A stretch of DNA of 43,384 nt from Mobilicoccus sp. (GTDB lineage Bacteria; Actinomycetota; Actinomycetes; Actinomycetales; Dermatophilaceae), in the NCBI GenBank assembly GCA_030538585.1, contig JAUNTP010000007.1, positions 1 through 43,384 on the forward strand. Reading direction: 5' to 3'. Shown piece by piece: positions 1 to 6,738 of this stretch (the stretch's first letter is position 1; each line of letters opens with the position of its first letter). The notes under the pieces were generated by a model. That model did no database searches. It was not told the DNA's origin and saw nothing but the letters and a program-made list of their open reading frames with translations. Position numbers and translations under genes: made by a program.

Positions 1-15
1 ACGAGCGACCGGTGA
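1..15 (+). CDS. 3' end of an upstream gene (partial)
   Basis: Frame 1 reads Thr-Ser-Asp-Arg and then TGA at 13-15. The TGA overlaps the GTG start of cobS as GTGA. This is the usual translational coupling inside actinobacterial cobalamin operons, so the missing gene is probably cobT or cobU. Only four codons are visible and the identity is inference. Confidence 0.35.
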   Translation, partial: TSDR

Positions 16-842
16 GTGATTGGCGTGAGGCGTGGCGGTTGTCGGTGGGCACGCTCACGGCGATCCCGGTGACGCCCCCCACCCGTGTCGACGGTGTGGT
101 TGCGGGGCGAGCGATGCTGCTGGCGCCGGTGGCGACGCTGCCGCTGGTCCTCGCCTGGCTCCTCGTCGGGCTGGGCGTCGCCGGGTTCATGGAGTTGGGG
201 ACCGCGACAGCGGGCGTGCCGCTGCTGGGGGCGGTGGTGGCGGTGATCCTGCTCGCGCTGGGTACGCGGGCGCTGCACCTCGACGGTCTGGCTGACACCG
301 CGGATGGGTTCTCGGCCTCCTATGACCGGGAGCGGGCGCTGGCGGTGATGAAGACCGGAGATGTCGGACCGTCTGGGGCTGCCGCGATCGCCCTCACCCT
401 CGGCCTGCAGGTGGCTGCGACGGCTGTCCTCTACACGCAGGCGTCCCGTTCCCCTGGGGTGTTGATGCTCGGGGTGGCAGCGTTGGTCGCGGCACGTCTA
501 GGCCTGGCGCTGGCGTGCCTGCGCGGCACGCGTGCGGCGACGCCGGGTGGTCTGGGCGCGATGGTCGCAGAGCGGGTGTCCCCAGTGGCGTTCGCCGCGA
601 CGACGCTGCTGGTGCTGGGTGCTCTCGCGGTGGGGGCCACCGCCTGGGGCTTCCCGCTGGCAGGCCTGCTCGGGGTCGTTCTCGTCATAATCATCGCGCT
701 GACAACGACCCGCATCCTGGTGCGCCGCGCTCGCCGTCGCCTAGGAGGCATCACGGGCGACATCCTCGGCGCCGGTGTCGAGATTTCCAGCGCAACAGCC
801 CTCGTCACCGCAGCCCTCTTCGGCGCCCTGCTGGTCCCCTGA
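12..842 (+). CDS. cobS: Adenosylcobinamide-GDP ribazoletransferase (cobalamin synthase CobS)
   Basis: Joins adenosylcobinamide-GDP to alpha-ribazole (or its phosphate) in the last steps of vitamin B12 assembly, at the cytoplasmic membrane. The 276-residue length is normal for CobS. The diagnostic acidic segment LHLDGLADTADGF lies near residue 95, followed by MKTGDVGPSG; several hydrophobic membrane segments (about six or seven) make up the rest. The GTG start overlaps the TGA of the preceding frame, so it looks like the last gene of a cob operon that begins outside the window. A strong hairpin with a T run follows the stop. The family call is secure; the exact number of membrane spans is an estimate. 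Confidence 0.95.
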   Translation: MSDWREAWRLSVGTLTAIPVTPPTRVDGVVAGRAMLLAPVATLPLVLAWLLVGLGVAGFMELGTATAGVPLLGAVVAVILLALGTRALHLDGLADTADGFSASYDRERALAVMKTGDVGPSGAAAIALTLGLQVAATAVLYTQASRSPGVLMLGVAALVAARLGLALACLRGTRAATPGGLGAMVAERVSPVAFAATTLLVLGALAVGATAWGFPLAGLLGVVLVIIIALTTTRILVRRARRRLGGITGDILGAGVEISSATALVTAALFGALLVP

Positions 843-846
843 CCCG

Positions 847-866
847 CCCCCACCGCCGAGTGGGGG
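847..866. terminator. Intrinsic terminator between convergent cobS and ABC transporter genes
   Basis: CCCCCAC (847-853) pairs perfectly with GTGGGGG (860-866) around a 6-nt loop, followed by TTT. It sits 5 nt after the cobS stop and next to the stop of the convergent ABC ATPase gene, so it can end transcription mainly for cobS. Confidence 0.75.
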
Positions 867-869
867 TTT

Positions 870-1628
870 CTACCCGTGGAGGCGCGACAGGAAGCGACGG
901 GTCTGCTCCTCCTGCGGGGCGTCGATGACCTGGCTCGGGGGGCCCTGCTCGGCGATGACGCCTCCGTGGAGGTGGGCGACGACGTCGGCGACCTGGCGGG
1001 CGAAGCTCATCTCGTGGGTGTTGAGGATCATCGTCATCCCCTCCTGCGCGAGCGCCCGCAACAGGTCGAGCACCTCCCCCACCAGCTCCGGGTCCAATGC
1101 CGACGTCACCTCATCGAGCAGCAACAACCGCGGCCGGTTCACCAACGCCCGCGCGATCGCCACCCGCTGCTGCTGACCACCCGACAGGTCATCCGGGCGG
1201 GCCGTCGCCTTCTCCGACAGACCGACCCGCTCCAGCATCTGCAGGGCCGCCTCCCTCGCCTCGGCCCGGGCGCGCCCGTGGACGCGCACCGGCGCCAGGG
1301 TGATGTTGTCGAGCACCGAGAGATGCGGAAACAGGTTGTAGCTCTGGAACACGATCCCGATGTGCGAGCGCACGTCGTCGGCATCCACCCGCGGGTCGGT
1401 GAGCTCCCGACCGTCCAGGGTGATGACGCCGTCATCGACCTGTTCCAGCAGGTTGATGCAGCGCAGCAACGTCGACTTGCCCGACCCGGAGCCGCCGATG
1501 AGGACGACGCACTGCCCGGCGTGCACGTCGAGGTCGATGGAGCGCAGCACGAGGTTGCGCTCCTCGCCGCGGGTGCGACCCGGAAACGACTTCCGGACCC
1601 CGCGCAGGGACAGCAGCGGCTCGCTCAC
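870..1628 (-). CDS. Polar amino-acid ABC transporter, ATP-binding protein
   Basis: ATPase of a family-3 (GlnQ/HisP-like) amino-acid importer. It powers uptake through the adjacent permease on the cytoplasmic face. The 252 residues contain Walker A GGSGSGKST (about 45-53), a Q-loop (IVFQSYNLFPHL), the signature LSGGQQQRVAIARAL, Walker B LLLLDEVTSALDP and the switch histidine in NTHEM. The GTG start at 1628 overlaps the permease stop as GTGA; the frame is open further upstream, but that part is antisense-like sequence inside the permease gene. Third gene of a three-gene operon (binding protein, permease, ATPase). The exact amino acid cannot be read from sequence. Confidence 0.93.
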   Translation of the reverse strand: MSEPLLSLRGVRKSFPGRTRGEERNLVLRSIDLDVHAGQCVVLIGGSGSGKSTLLRCINLLEQVDDGVITLDGRELTDPRVDADDVRSHIGIVFQSYNLFPHLSVLDNITLAPVRVHGRARAEAREAALQMLERVGLSEKATARPDDLSGGQQQRVAIARALVNRPRLLLLDEVTSALDPELVGEVLDLLRALAQEGMTMILNTHEMSFARQVADVVAHLHGGVIAEQGPPSQVIDAPQEEQTRRFLSRLHG

Positions 1629-2500
1629 AGGTGACCTCCCGCTCCCTGGTAGCCCTGGCGGCGGGCGATCCAGTCGGTGAATCGGGCCATCGGCACCGTG
1701 AGCGCGATGAAGAGCAGGCCCGCCACGACGTAGGGCGTGTAGTTGAAGTCGGCGGCCGTCTCGATCTGCGCGGCCCGCACGGCGTCGACGACCCCGAGGA
1801 TGGAGATGAGGCCGGAGTCCTTCTGCAACGACACGAGGTCGTTGAGCAGCGGGGGCTGCACGCGACGAATCGCCTGCGGCAGCACCACGTGCCGCAACGT
1901 CTGGCCATAGCTCAGCCCGAGGGACCGCGCCGCCGCCCGCTGCGAGGGATGCACCGACTCGATGCCCGCCCGGAACACCTCGGCGACGTACGCCGAGTAG
2001 GAGAGCACGAGCGCCACACCGCCCCAGAACAGGACGCTCGTCGGCATCCCCTCCAGCCGTAGCGCCGGCGCGCCGTACCCGAGGAGCAGCAACACGAGGA
2101 TGAGCGGCAGCCCGCGAAACAGGTCGACGTACACGGTGCCGGCGAGCCGCAACGGGAAGAACACCGGGCCGCGGATCGTCCGCACCACCGCGACGAGCAG
2201 GCCGAGCACGAAGATCGACACCCCGCACACGGCCATGATGCGGATGTTCAGCCACAGGCCGCGGAGCACCGCCGGGAAGGAGTCGATCGCCTTCTCGAGG
2301 TTGAAGTACGTCCACTGCACCCGCGGCCAGCCCGGCGACGAGGTGATGAGCAGGACGAGGACGACGGCGACGACCATGGTGCTCACCGCCGACACGACGA
2401 CCGAGCGTTGAGTTCGGCGTCGACGGTAGGCCGCCCGCTCGACTTCACGAGCGGACGGCCGCCACGACTCGCCGCTGGCGAGGGACTCGCTGGTGCTCAC
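1625..2500 (-). CDS. Polar amino-acid ABC transporter, permease
   Basis: Membrane subunit of the His/Glu/Gln/Arg-type importer. The N-terminus is a charged arginine-rich tail, followed by a first membrane segment ([16 protein letters not shown]). The EAA-loop region (YVAEVFRAGIESVHPSQRAA followed by SLGLSYGQTLRHVVLPQA) is the site that docks the ATPase. I chose GTG 2500 (291 residues) because it overlaps the stop of the binding-protein gene as GTGA; an upstream GTG at 2533 would add 11 residues inside that gene. It probably works as a homodimer, since no second permease is present. Confidence 0.92.
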   Translation of the reverse strand: MSTSESLASGESWRPSAREVERAAYRRRRTQRSVVVSAVSTMVVAVVLVLLITSSPGWPRVQWTYFNLEKAIDSFPAVLRGLWLNIRIMAVCGVSIFVLGLLVAVVRTIRGPVFFPLRLAGTVYVDLFRGLPLILVLLLLGYGAPALRLEGMPTSVLFWGGVALVLSYSAYVAEVFRAGIESVHPSQRAAARSLGLSYGQTLRHVVLPQAIRRVQPPLLNDLVSLQKDSGLISILGVVDAVRAAQIETAADFNYTPYVVAGLLFIALTVPMARFTDWIARRQGYQGAGGHL

Positions 2501-3372
2501 TGCAGCTCGGGTGCGCCCTGGTCGCTCAACCACTGCCGTTCGAGATCATCGAGCGTGCCGTCCTCGCGCAGAGCGTCGACGGCCTCCGTCACGCACGCCG
2601 TGAGCGGCGAGTTGAGGTCGAGCACCGCGCCGAACTGCTCGGCCTGTCCGCCGACCTCCGGCAACTGGCCCACGATGGTGCCGTTCTCCAACTGCGCCGC
2701 CGTCATGTAGAACGCGGTCGGCAGATCGACGACGATCCCGTCGATCTGGCCGTTCTGCAACGCCTGTACCGCGAGGTCGTTCGTGTCGAACGCGTTCGGC
2801 TGCTGCGAAGGCTGCACCAGGTCGGTGATCGCCGTGTAGGACGTCGTGCCCACCTGGGCGCCGAGACGCGCATTCTCCAGGTCGGCGACACTGCCCGCGT
2901 CGGCGATGGCCGAACCTTCGGTGGTGATGACGACCTGACGCACGTCGTAGTAGCCGCTCGAGAAATCGACCGCCTGACGGCGCTCGTCGCTGATCGAGAT
3001 CTGGTTGACGTCGAAGTCGAAGTTCTTCGGGCCCGGCGCGACCGCGTTGTTGAAGGGGACGTCGACCCACGTCACCTCGTCCTGCGCGAAGCCCATGCGC
3101 TCGGCGATGGCGTACGCGACCGCCGACTCGAAGCCCTCACCGTTGGAGGGGTCGTTGTCGACGAACCACGGCTCGTAGGCCGGGTTGTCGGTGCCGATCG
3201 TCAGCGTGCCCTCGGTCATCGTCTCGAGAGCATCGCGATCACACGAGGCGACCGGCGTCGTCGCGTCCGCTTCCGGCTCGGCCGGATCCGCACCCCCGCC
3301 ATCGGTCGGCGCACCACACGCGGCGAGAACGAACAACGGCGAGGCCAACAGGGCCAGGGCGGTACGACGCAT
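2497..3372 (-). CDS. Amino-acid ABC transporter substrate-binding lipoprotein
   Basis: Extracytoplasmic binding protein (solute-binding family 3) that delivers the ligand to the permease. The N-terminus is a lipoprotein signal: MRRT, a hydrophobic core, then the lipobox LAAC with the lipidated cysteine at residue 19, then a Gly/Asp/Pro/Glu-rich linker. The mature domain begins with GTLTIGTDNPAYEPWF and has the typical DVNQISISDERRQAVDFSSGYY segment. Length 291. It is the first gene of its operon. A possible -10 element TACTCT lies on the minus strand at 3416-3411. The ligand cannot be identified; a charged or polar amino acid is likely from the family. Confidence 0.92.
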   Translation of the reverse strand: MRRTALALLASPLFVLAACGAPTDGGGADPAEPEADATTPVASCDRDALETMTEGTLTIGTDNPAYEPWFVDNDPSNGEGFESAVAYAIAERMGFAQDEVTWVDVPFNNAVAPGPKNFDFDVNQISISDERRQAVDFSSGYYDVRQVVITTEGSAIADAGSVADLENARLGAQVGTTSYTAITDLVQPSQQPNAFDTNDLAVQALQNGQIDGIVVDLPTAFYMTAAQLENGTIVGQLPEVGGQAEQFGAVLDLNSPLTACVTEAVDALREDGTLDDLERQWLSDQGAPELQ

Positions 3373-3434
3373 CAGACAACTCTTTCCGGCACACGACAGG
3401 GTCGGGGCGCAGAGTAACCCAGCGCGACCCCCCT

Positions 3435-3477
3435 CGTTGGTTGAGGAGCGAGCGATGCGAGTGTCTCGAAACCATGG
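3435..3477 (-). repeat. REP-like interspersed repeat, copy A
   Basis: Reverse-oriented copy (CGTTGGTTGAGGAGCGAGCG, then a GTCTCGAAACC tail) of the repeat also found at 3501, 3570, 31805, 38390, 39575 and 39641. It lies in the 292-bp gap between the binding-protein gene and gcvT. Confidence 0.75.
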
Positions 3478-3500
3478 TCAGCTCACGGGTGAGTCTCACT

Positions 3501-3536
3501 GTCTCGAGACGTCGCTTCGCTCCTCCTCGACCAACG
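3501..3536 (+). repeat. REP-like interspersed repeat, copy B
   Basis: Forward copy: GTCTCGAGACGTCGCTTCGC followed by TCCTCCTCGACCAACG. Nearly identical to copy C 70 bp downstream. Confidence 0.8.
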
Positions 3537-3569
3537 GTGTGGATGGCAAGGTCCGCGCTGTCGTTCCGA

Positions 3570-3606
3570 TGGTCTCGAGACGTCGCTTCGCTCCTCCTCG
3601 ACCAAC
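3570..3606 (+). repeat. REP-like interspersed repeat, copy C
   Basis: Forward copy starting GGTCTCGAGACGTCGCTTCG and ending CTCCTCCTCGACCAAC. It shares 34 consecutive bases with copy B. Confidence 0.8.
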
Positions 3607-3616
3607 CCGGGGGGTG

Positions 3617-3636
3617 TCGCTCCTCCTCGACCAACG
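3617..3636 (+). repeat. REP-like repeat, truncated copy D
   Basis: Only the 3' half of the repeat (CGCTCCTCCTCGACCAACGG) is present, directly after copy C. The rest of this gap up to the gcvT stop holds nothing else I can recognise. Confidence 0.6.
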
Positions 3637-3664
3637 GGGGGTGGGGTGGCTCGCCGCCGAAGGG

Positions 3665-4774
3665 TCAGTCGTGGACGCCCGCCTGCACGAACGGGGGCTT
3701 CTTCACCACGGCGGCGACGTCGCGGCCTCGGACGTCGATGACGACGTCGTCGCCCTCCTTGACGCCGCGGTCGATGAGGGCCAGACCGATGCCCTTGCGC
3801 AGCGTCGGGGACATGGTGCCGGAGGTGACGACACCGATCTCCTCACCGTCGGTGTTCTTGATCGTGCAGCCGGCGCGCGGGATGCCACGGCCCTCGACGA
3901 GCAGACCCCACGACAGGCGGCACGACTTCTCGGCACGCTGCGCCGCGAGGACCTCCTTGCCCCAGAACTCGTCCTTGTCCCAACCGACCGCCCACCCGGC
4001 GCGGGCCATGTTGGGGGTGATGTCCATCGTCAGCTCGTTGCCGTGCAGGGCGTAGCCCATCTCGGTGCGCAACGTGTCCCGGGCGCCGAGCCCACACGGC
4101 AGGCCGTCGAACGGCTTCATCGCCTCGACGAGCGCGTCCCACAGCTCGACCGTGTCCTCCCAGCGCGGGACGAGCTCGTAGCCCTTCTCGCCGGTGTACC
4201 CGGTGCGGCACACGGTGAGCGGCTTACCGTTCCACTCCGTGGAGTCGAACGACATGTACTCGTGCCCGGTCGGCAGACCGAGGGCCTGCAGCACCTCGTC
4301 CGAACGCGGCCCCTGCACGGCGATGACGCCGTACTCGTGATGCTGGTTGACGAGCTCCAGCCCCTCGGGCAGCTCCTCCTCCATGCGGCGCACCACCTCG
4401 GTGGTGTTCGCGGCGTTGGGGATGAGAAACACCTCGTCGTCGCTCTTGTAGTACTGGATGAGGTCGTCGACGACGCCGCCCGTCTCCTTGTCACAACACA
4501 TCGTGTACTGCGCCTTGGGCGGGCTCACCTTGCGCAGGTCGTTGGTGAAGCAGCGGTTGCAGAAGTCCGCCGCGCCCGGCCCACGCACCAGCGCCTTGCC
4601 GAGGTGGGACACGTCGAAGATGCCGACCCGCTCACGCACGGCCTCGTGCTCCTTGAGCACGCCGCCCCCCGGGTACTCGATGGGCATGGTCCACCCGCCG
4701 AAGTCGGCCATCTTGGCCTTCAGCGCCACGTGACGCTCGTGCAACGGGGAGGTGAGGAGGTCGTTCTCAGTCAT
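3665..4774 (-). CDS. gcvT: Aminomethyltransferase, glycine cleavage system T protein
   Basis: Transfers the aminomethyl group from the lipoylated H protein to tetrahydrofolate, releasing ammonia and methylene-THF. The 369-residue length is standard. Landmarks are FGGWTMPIEYPGG near residue 25, the folate and catalytic-Asp region GGVVDDLIQYY near residue 100, and the C-terminal barrel motif GTMSPTLRKGIGLALI. It is transcribed alone, divergent from pepA. gcvH and gcvP are not in the window. The enzyme depends on lipoate made by lipB and lipA 10 kb downstream. No glycine-riboswitch-like leader was evident. Confidence 0.95.
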   Translation of the reverse strand: MTENDLLTSPLHERHVALKAKMADFGGWTMPIEYPGGGVLKEHEAVRERVGIFDVSHLGKALVRGPGAADFCNRCFTNDLRKVSPPKAQYTMCCDKETGGVVDDLIQYYKSDDEVFLIPNAANTTEVVRRMEEELPEGLELVNQHHEYGVIAVQGPRSDEVLQALGLPTGHEYMSFDSTEWNGKPLTVCRTGYTGEKGYELVPRWEDTVELWDALVEAMKPFDGLPCGLGARDTLRTEMGYALHGNELTMDITPNMARAGWAVGWDKDEFWGKEVLAAQRAEKSCRLSWGLLVEGRGIPRAGCTIKNTDGEEIGVVTSGTMSPTLRKGIGLALIDRGVKEGDDVVIDVRGRDVAAVVKKPPFVQAGVHD

Positions 4775-4912
4775 GCGGCCACCGTAGTCCTGCTGTGCTC
4801 GTTATGCTCGAAGATGGCCGGAAAATCACGCGGGGGCGCCACACGGCCCTGCTGACGCACCCGGCCGGCGCCCGAGGGTGCCCGACCCGACCTCCAAGAG
4901 AGAAGGATCCCC

Positions 4913-6496
4913 GTGAAGCTGGCCTTCGCCACCACCGCCCCCGAATCCGCGTCCTCCGACGTCCTCGTCGTGTTCAGCCAGGCCGAATCTGCCGACGCCA
5001 AGAGCACCGTCCGGGTGCGGACCAGTGAGCCCCTGCCGGCGCAGGCCCTCACCCACATCGAGGACGCCCTCGTCAGCCTGCGCGCCAAGGGCAAGGCCGA
5101 CGAGGTCCTACACCTCACGTCGGTTCCCAAGGTGGGCGCGTCAGTCGTCGTCGTCACCGGTCTCGGCACCACCGACACCGTCCCCTCGCCCGAGAAGGTG
5201 CGGCGCGCCGCCGGGGCCGCCGCCCGCACCCTCACCGGTCGCGCCAGCGCGACGATCGCCCTGCCCGTCGCCACGCCCGAGCACGCCTCGGCCGTCGCCG
5301 AGGGTGTCGTGCTCGGTGCCTACCGGTTCGAGAACCACCGTGGTGCCGCCGCCCGTCGTGAGGCCGAGGCACCGCTGGACGACGTCACCCTCGTCGCCGG
5401 CAAGAAGGCCCTCGCGGGCAAGACCGGCGCCACCGCCGACCAGGGCAAGGTCGACGCCGCCGACATGACCGACGCCGTCGCCGCCGGTGAGGTCCTCGGC
5501 CGCCACCGCACGTGGGCCCGCGACCTCGTCAACACCGCTCCCAACGAGCTGTACCCGCAGAGCTTCGCCGACACCGTGCGCGCCGCCGCAGGCAAGGGCG
5601 TCAAGATCGAGGTGCTCGACGAGAAGGAACTCGAGACCGGCGGGTTCGGCGGACTCATGGCGGTCGGCCGCGGTTCGGCCCGTGGTCCCCGCCTCGTCAA
5701 GATGACCTACTCCCCCCGCAAGGCCTCCGCCAACCTCGCCTTCGTCGGCAAGGGCATCACGTTCGACTCCGGCGGTCTGTCCCTCAAGCCTGCCAACTCG
5801 ATGATGACGATGAAGTGCGACATGGGTGGCGCCGCCGCCGTCGCCGGTGCCGTTCTCGCCGTCGCCGAGCTGGGGCTGCCCGTCGCCGTCACCGGCTACC
5901 TCTGCCTCGCGGAGAACATGCCGAGCGGCGACGCGACCCGCCCCGGCGACGTCATCACCCAGCGCGGCGGACGCACCGTCGAGGTCCTCAACACCGACGC
6001 CGAAGGCCGCCTCGTCCTCGCCGACGGCATCGCGCTCGCCGCCGAGTCCTCCCCCGACGTCATCGTCGACGTCGCCACCCTCACGGGCGCGGCGATCATC
6101 GCCCTCGGCGACCGGACCGCCGCCGTCCTCGCCAACGACGAAGAGGTGCAGGGTGCCTTGACCCAGGCCGCGACGCTCGCCGGTGAGAGCGTGTGGCCGC
6201 TGCCCATCGCCGAAGAGATCCGCGAGCACATCAGCAGCGACGTAGCGGACCTCAAGAACATGGGCAAGCCCGGCACTGCCGGCACCCTCGCCGCGGCCGC
6301 GTTCCTGCGCGAGTTCGCCACTCCCGCCCCCACGAAGGGCAAGAAGACCGACAAGCGCACCCAGGCGTGGGGGCACATCGACATCGCCGGCCCGGCCTTC
6401 AACGACGGCGGCCCCTACGGCTACACCGTCAAGGGCGGTACCGGCTTCGGAGTCGCCACCCTGGTGGAGTTCGCCCGGGGGTACACCAACGCCTGA
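4913..6496 (+). CDS. pepA: Leucyl aminopeptidase (M17 family)
   Basis: Cytoplasmic dimetal aminopeptidase that removes N-terminal residues from peptides. The 527 residues have a variable N-terminal domain and a C-terminal catalytic domain. Metal-binding and active-site motifs are GKGITFDSGGLSLKP (about 280-294) and the M17 signature NTDAEGRLVLADG (about 361-373). The GTG at 4913 is preceded by an AGAAGGAT ribosome site at good spacing. M. tuberculosis has its homologue (pepB) at the matching position between gcvT and dlaT. A hairpin terminator lies 45 bp after the stop. Confidence 0.95.
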   Translation: MKLAFATTAPESASSDVLVVFSQAESADAKSTVRVRTSEPLPAQALTHIEDALVSLRAKGKADEVLHLTSVPKVGASVVVVTGLGTTDTVPSPEKVRRAAGAAARTLTGRASATIALPVATPEHASAVAEGVVLGAYRFENHRGAAARREAEAPLDDVTLVAGKKALAGKTGATADQGKVDAADMTDAVAAGEVLGRHRTWARDLVNTAPNELYPQSFADTVRAAAGKGVKIEVLDEKELETGGFGGLMAVGRGSARGPRLVKMTYSPRKASANLAFVGKGITFDSGGLSLKPANSMMTMKCDMGGAAAVAGAVLAVAELGLPVAVTGYLCLAENMPSGDATRPGDVITQRGGRTVEVLNTDAEGRLVLADGIALAAESSPDVIVDVATLTGAAIIALGDRTAAVLANDEEVQGALTQAATLAGESVWPLPIAEEIREHISSDVADLKNMGKPGTAGTLAAAAFLREFATPAPTKGKKTDKRTQAWGHIDIAGPAFNDGGPYGYTVKGGTGFGVATLVEFARGYTNA

Positions 6497-6540
6497 CCTG
6501 CGCACTCGCGCCTATCGACGCATACAAGGCGTCTACGACT

Positions 6541-6575
6541 CGCCCGTCGCCCCAGCTAGCTTGGGACGACGGGCG
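6541..6575. terminator. Hairpin terminator after pepA
   Basis: CGCCCGTCG (6541-6549) pairs perfectly with CGACGGGCG (6567-6575). A further CCCA/TGGG pair lies inside, around the loop GCTAGCT. There is no T run, as is common in high-GC actinobacteria. Confidence 0.65.
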
Positions 6576-6604
6576 ATTCGCGTCGGCGGCCGCCCGGGAG
6601 CCGG

Positions 6605-6648
6605 GGGCGGCACCGTGTGATCCGGGGGGGAACCGGATCTCGCCGCCC
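6605..6648 (+). promoter_or_regulatory. Structured 5' leader of the acyltransferase gene (unassigned class)
   Basis: Nested hairpin: outer stem GGGCGGC (6605-6611) with GCCGCCC (6642-6648), a 7-nt/2-nt asymmetric internal loop, then inner stem GATCCGG (6619-6625) with CCGGATC (6633-6639) closing the loop GGGGGAA. It lies 91 bp before the GTG start of the acyltransferase and after the pepA terminator, so it belongs to the downstream transcript. It does not match a riboswitch consensus I know well. Confidence 0.4.
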
Positions 6649-6738
6649 TTCGAGGGGTCGAGCGAGGAGTCAGCACGTGGGCGGTGCCGTGGATCGTCGC
6701 GCGCCCGCGCGCCCCCGCGCATCGCGCGAGGCGGCCCG

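Noticed and set aside
870..2533. tRNA genes in the short gaps of the window
   Set aside because: I looked through the intergenic gaps for cloverleaf landmarks (GGTTCRANNCC) and saw none; a covariance-model search would settle it.
4775..4912. Glycine riboswitch in front of gcvT
   Set aside because: The gap between gcvT and pepA is short and shows none of the glycine aptamer core sequences; only promoter-like elements such as TATGCT are visible.
6193..6738. N-terminal extension of the acyltransferase
   Set aside because: The frame stays open upstream but overlaps pepA and the structured leader with Arg/Pro-rich nonsense; the family N-terminus starts just after GTG 6739.
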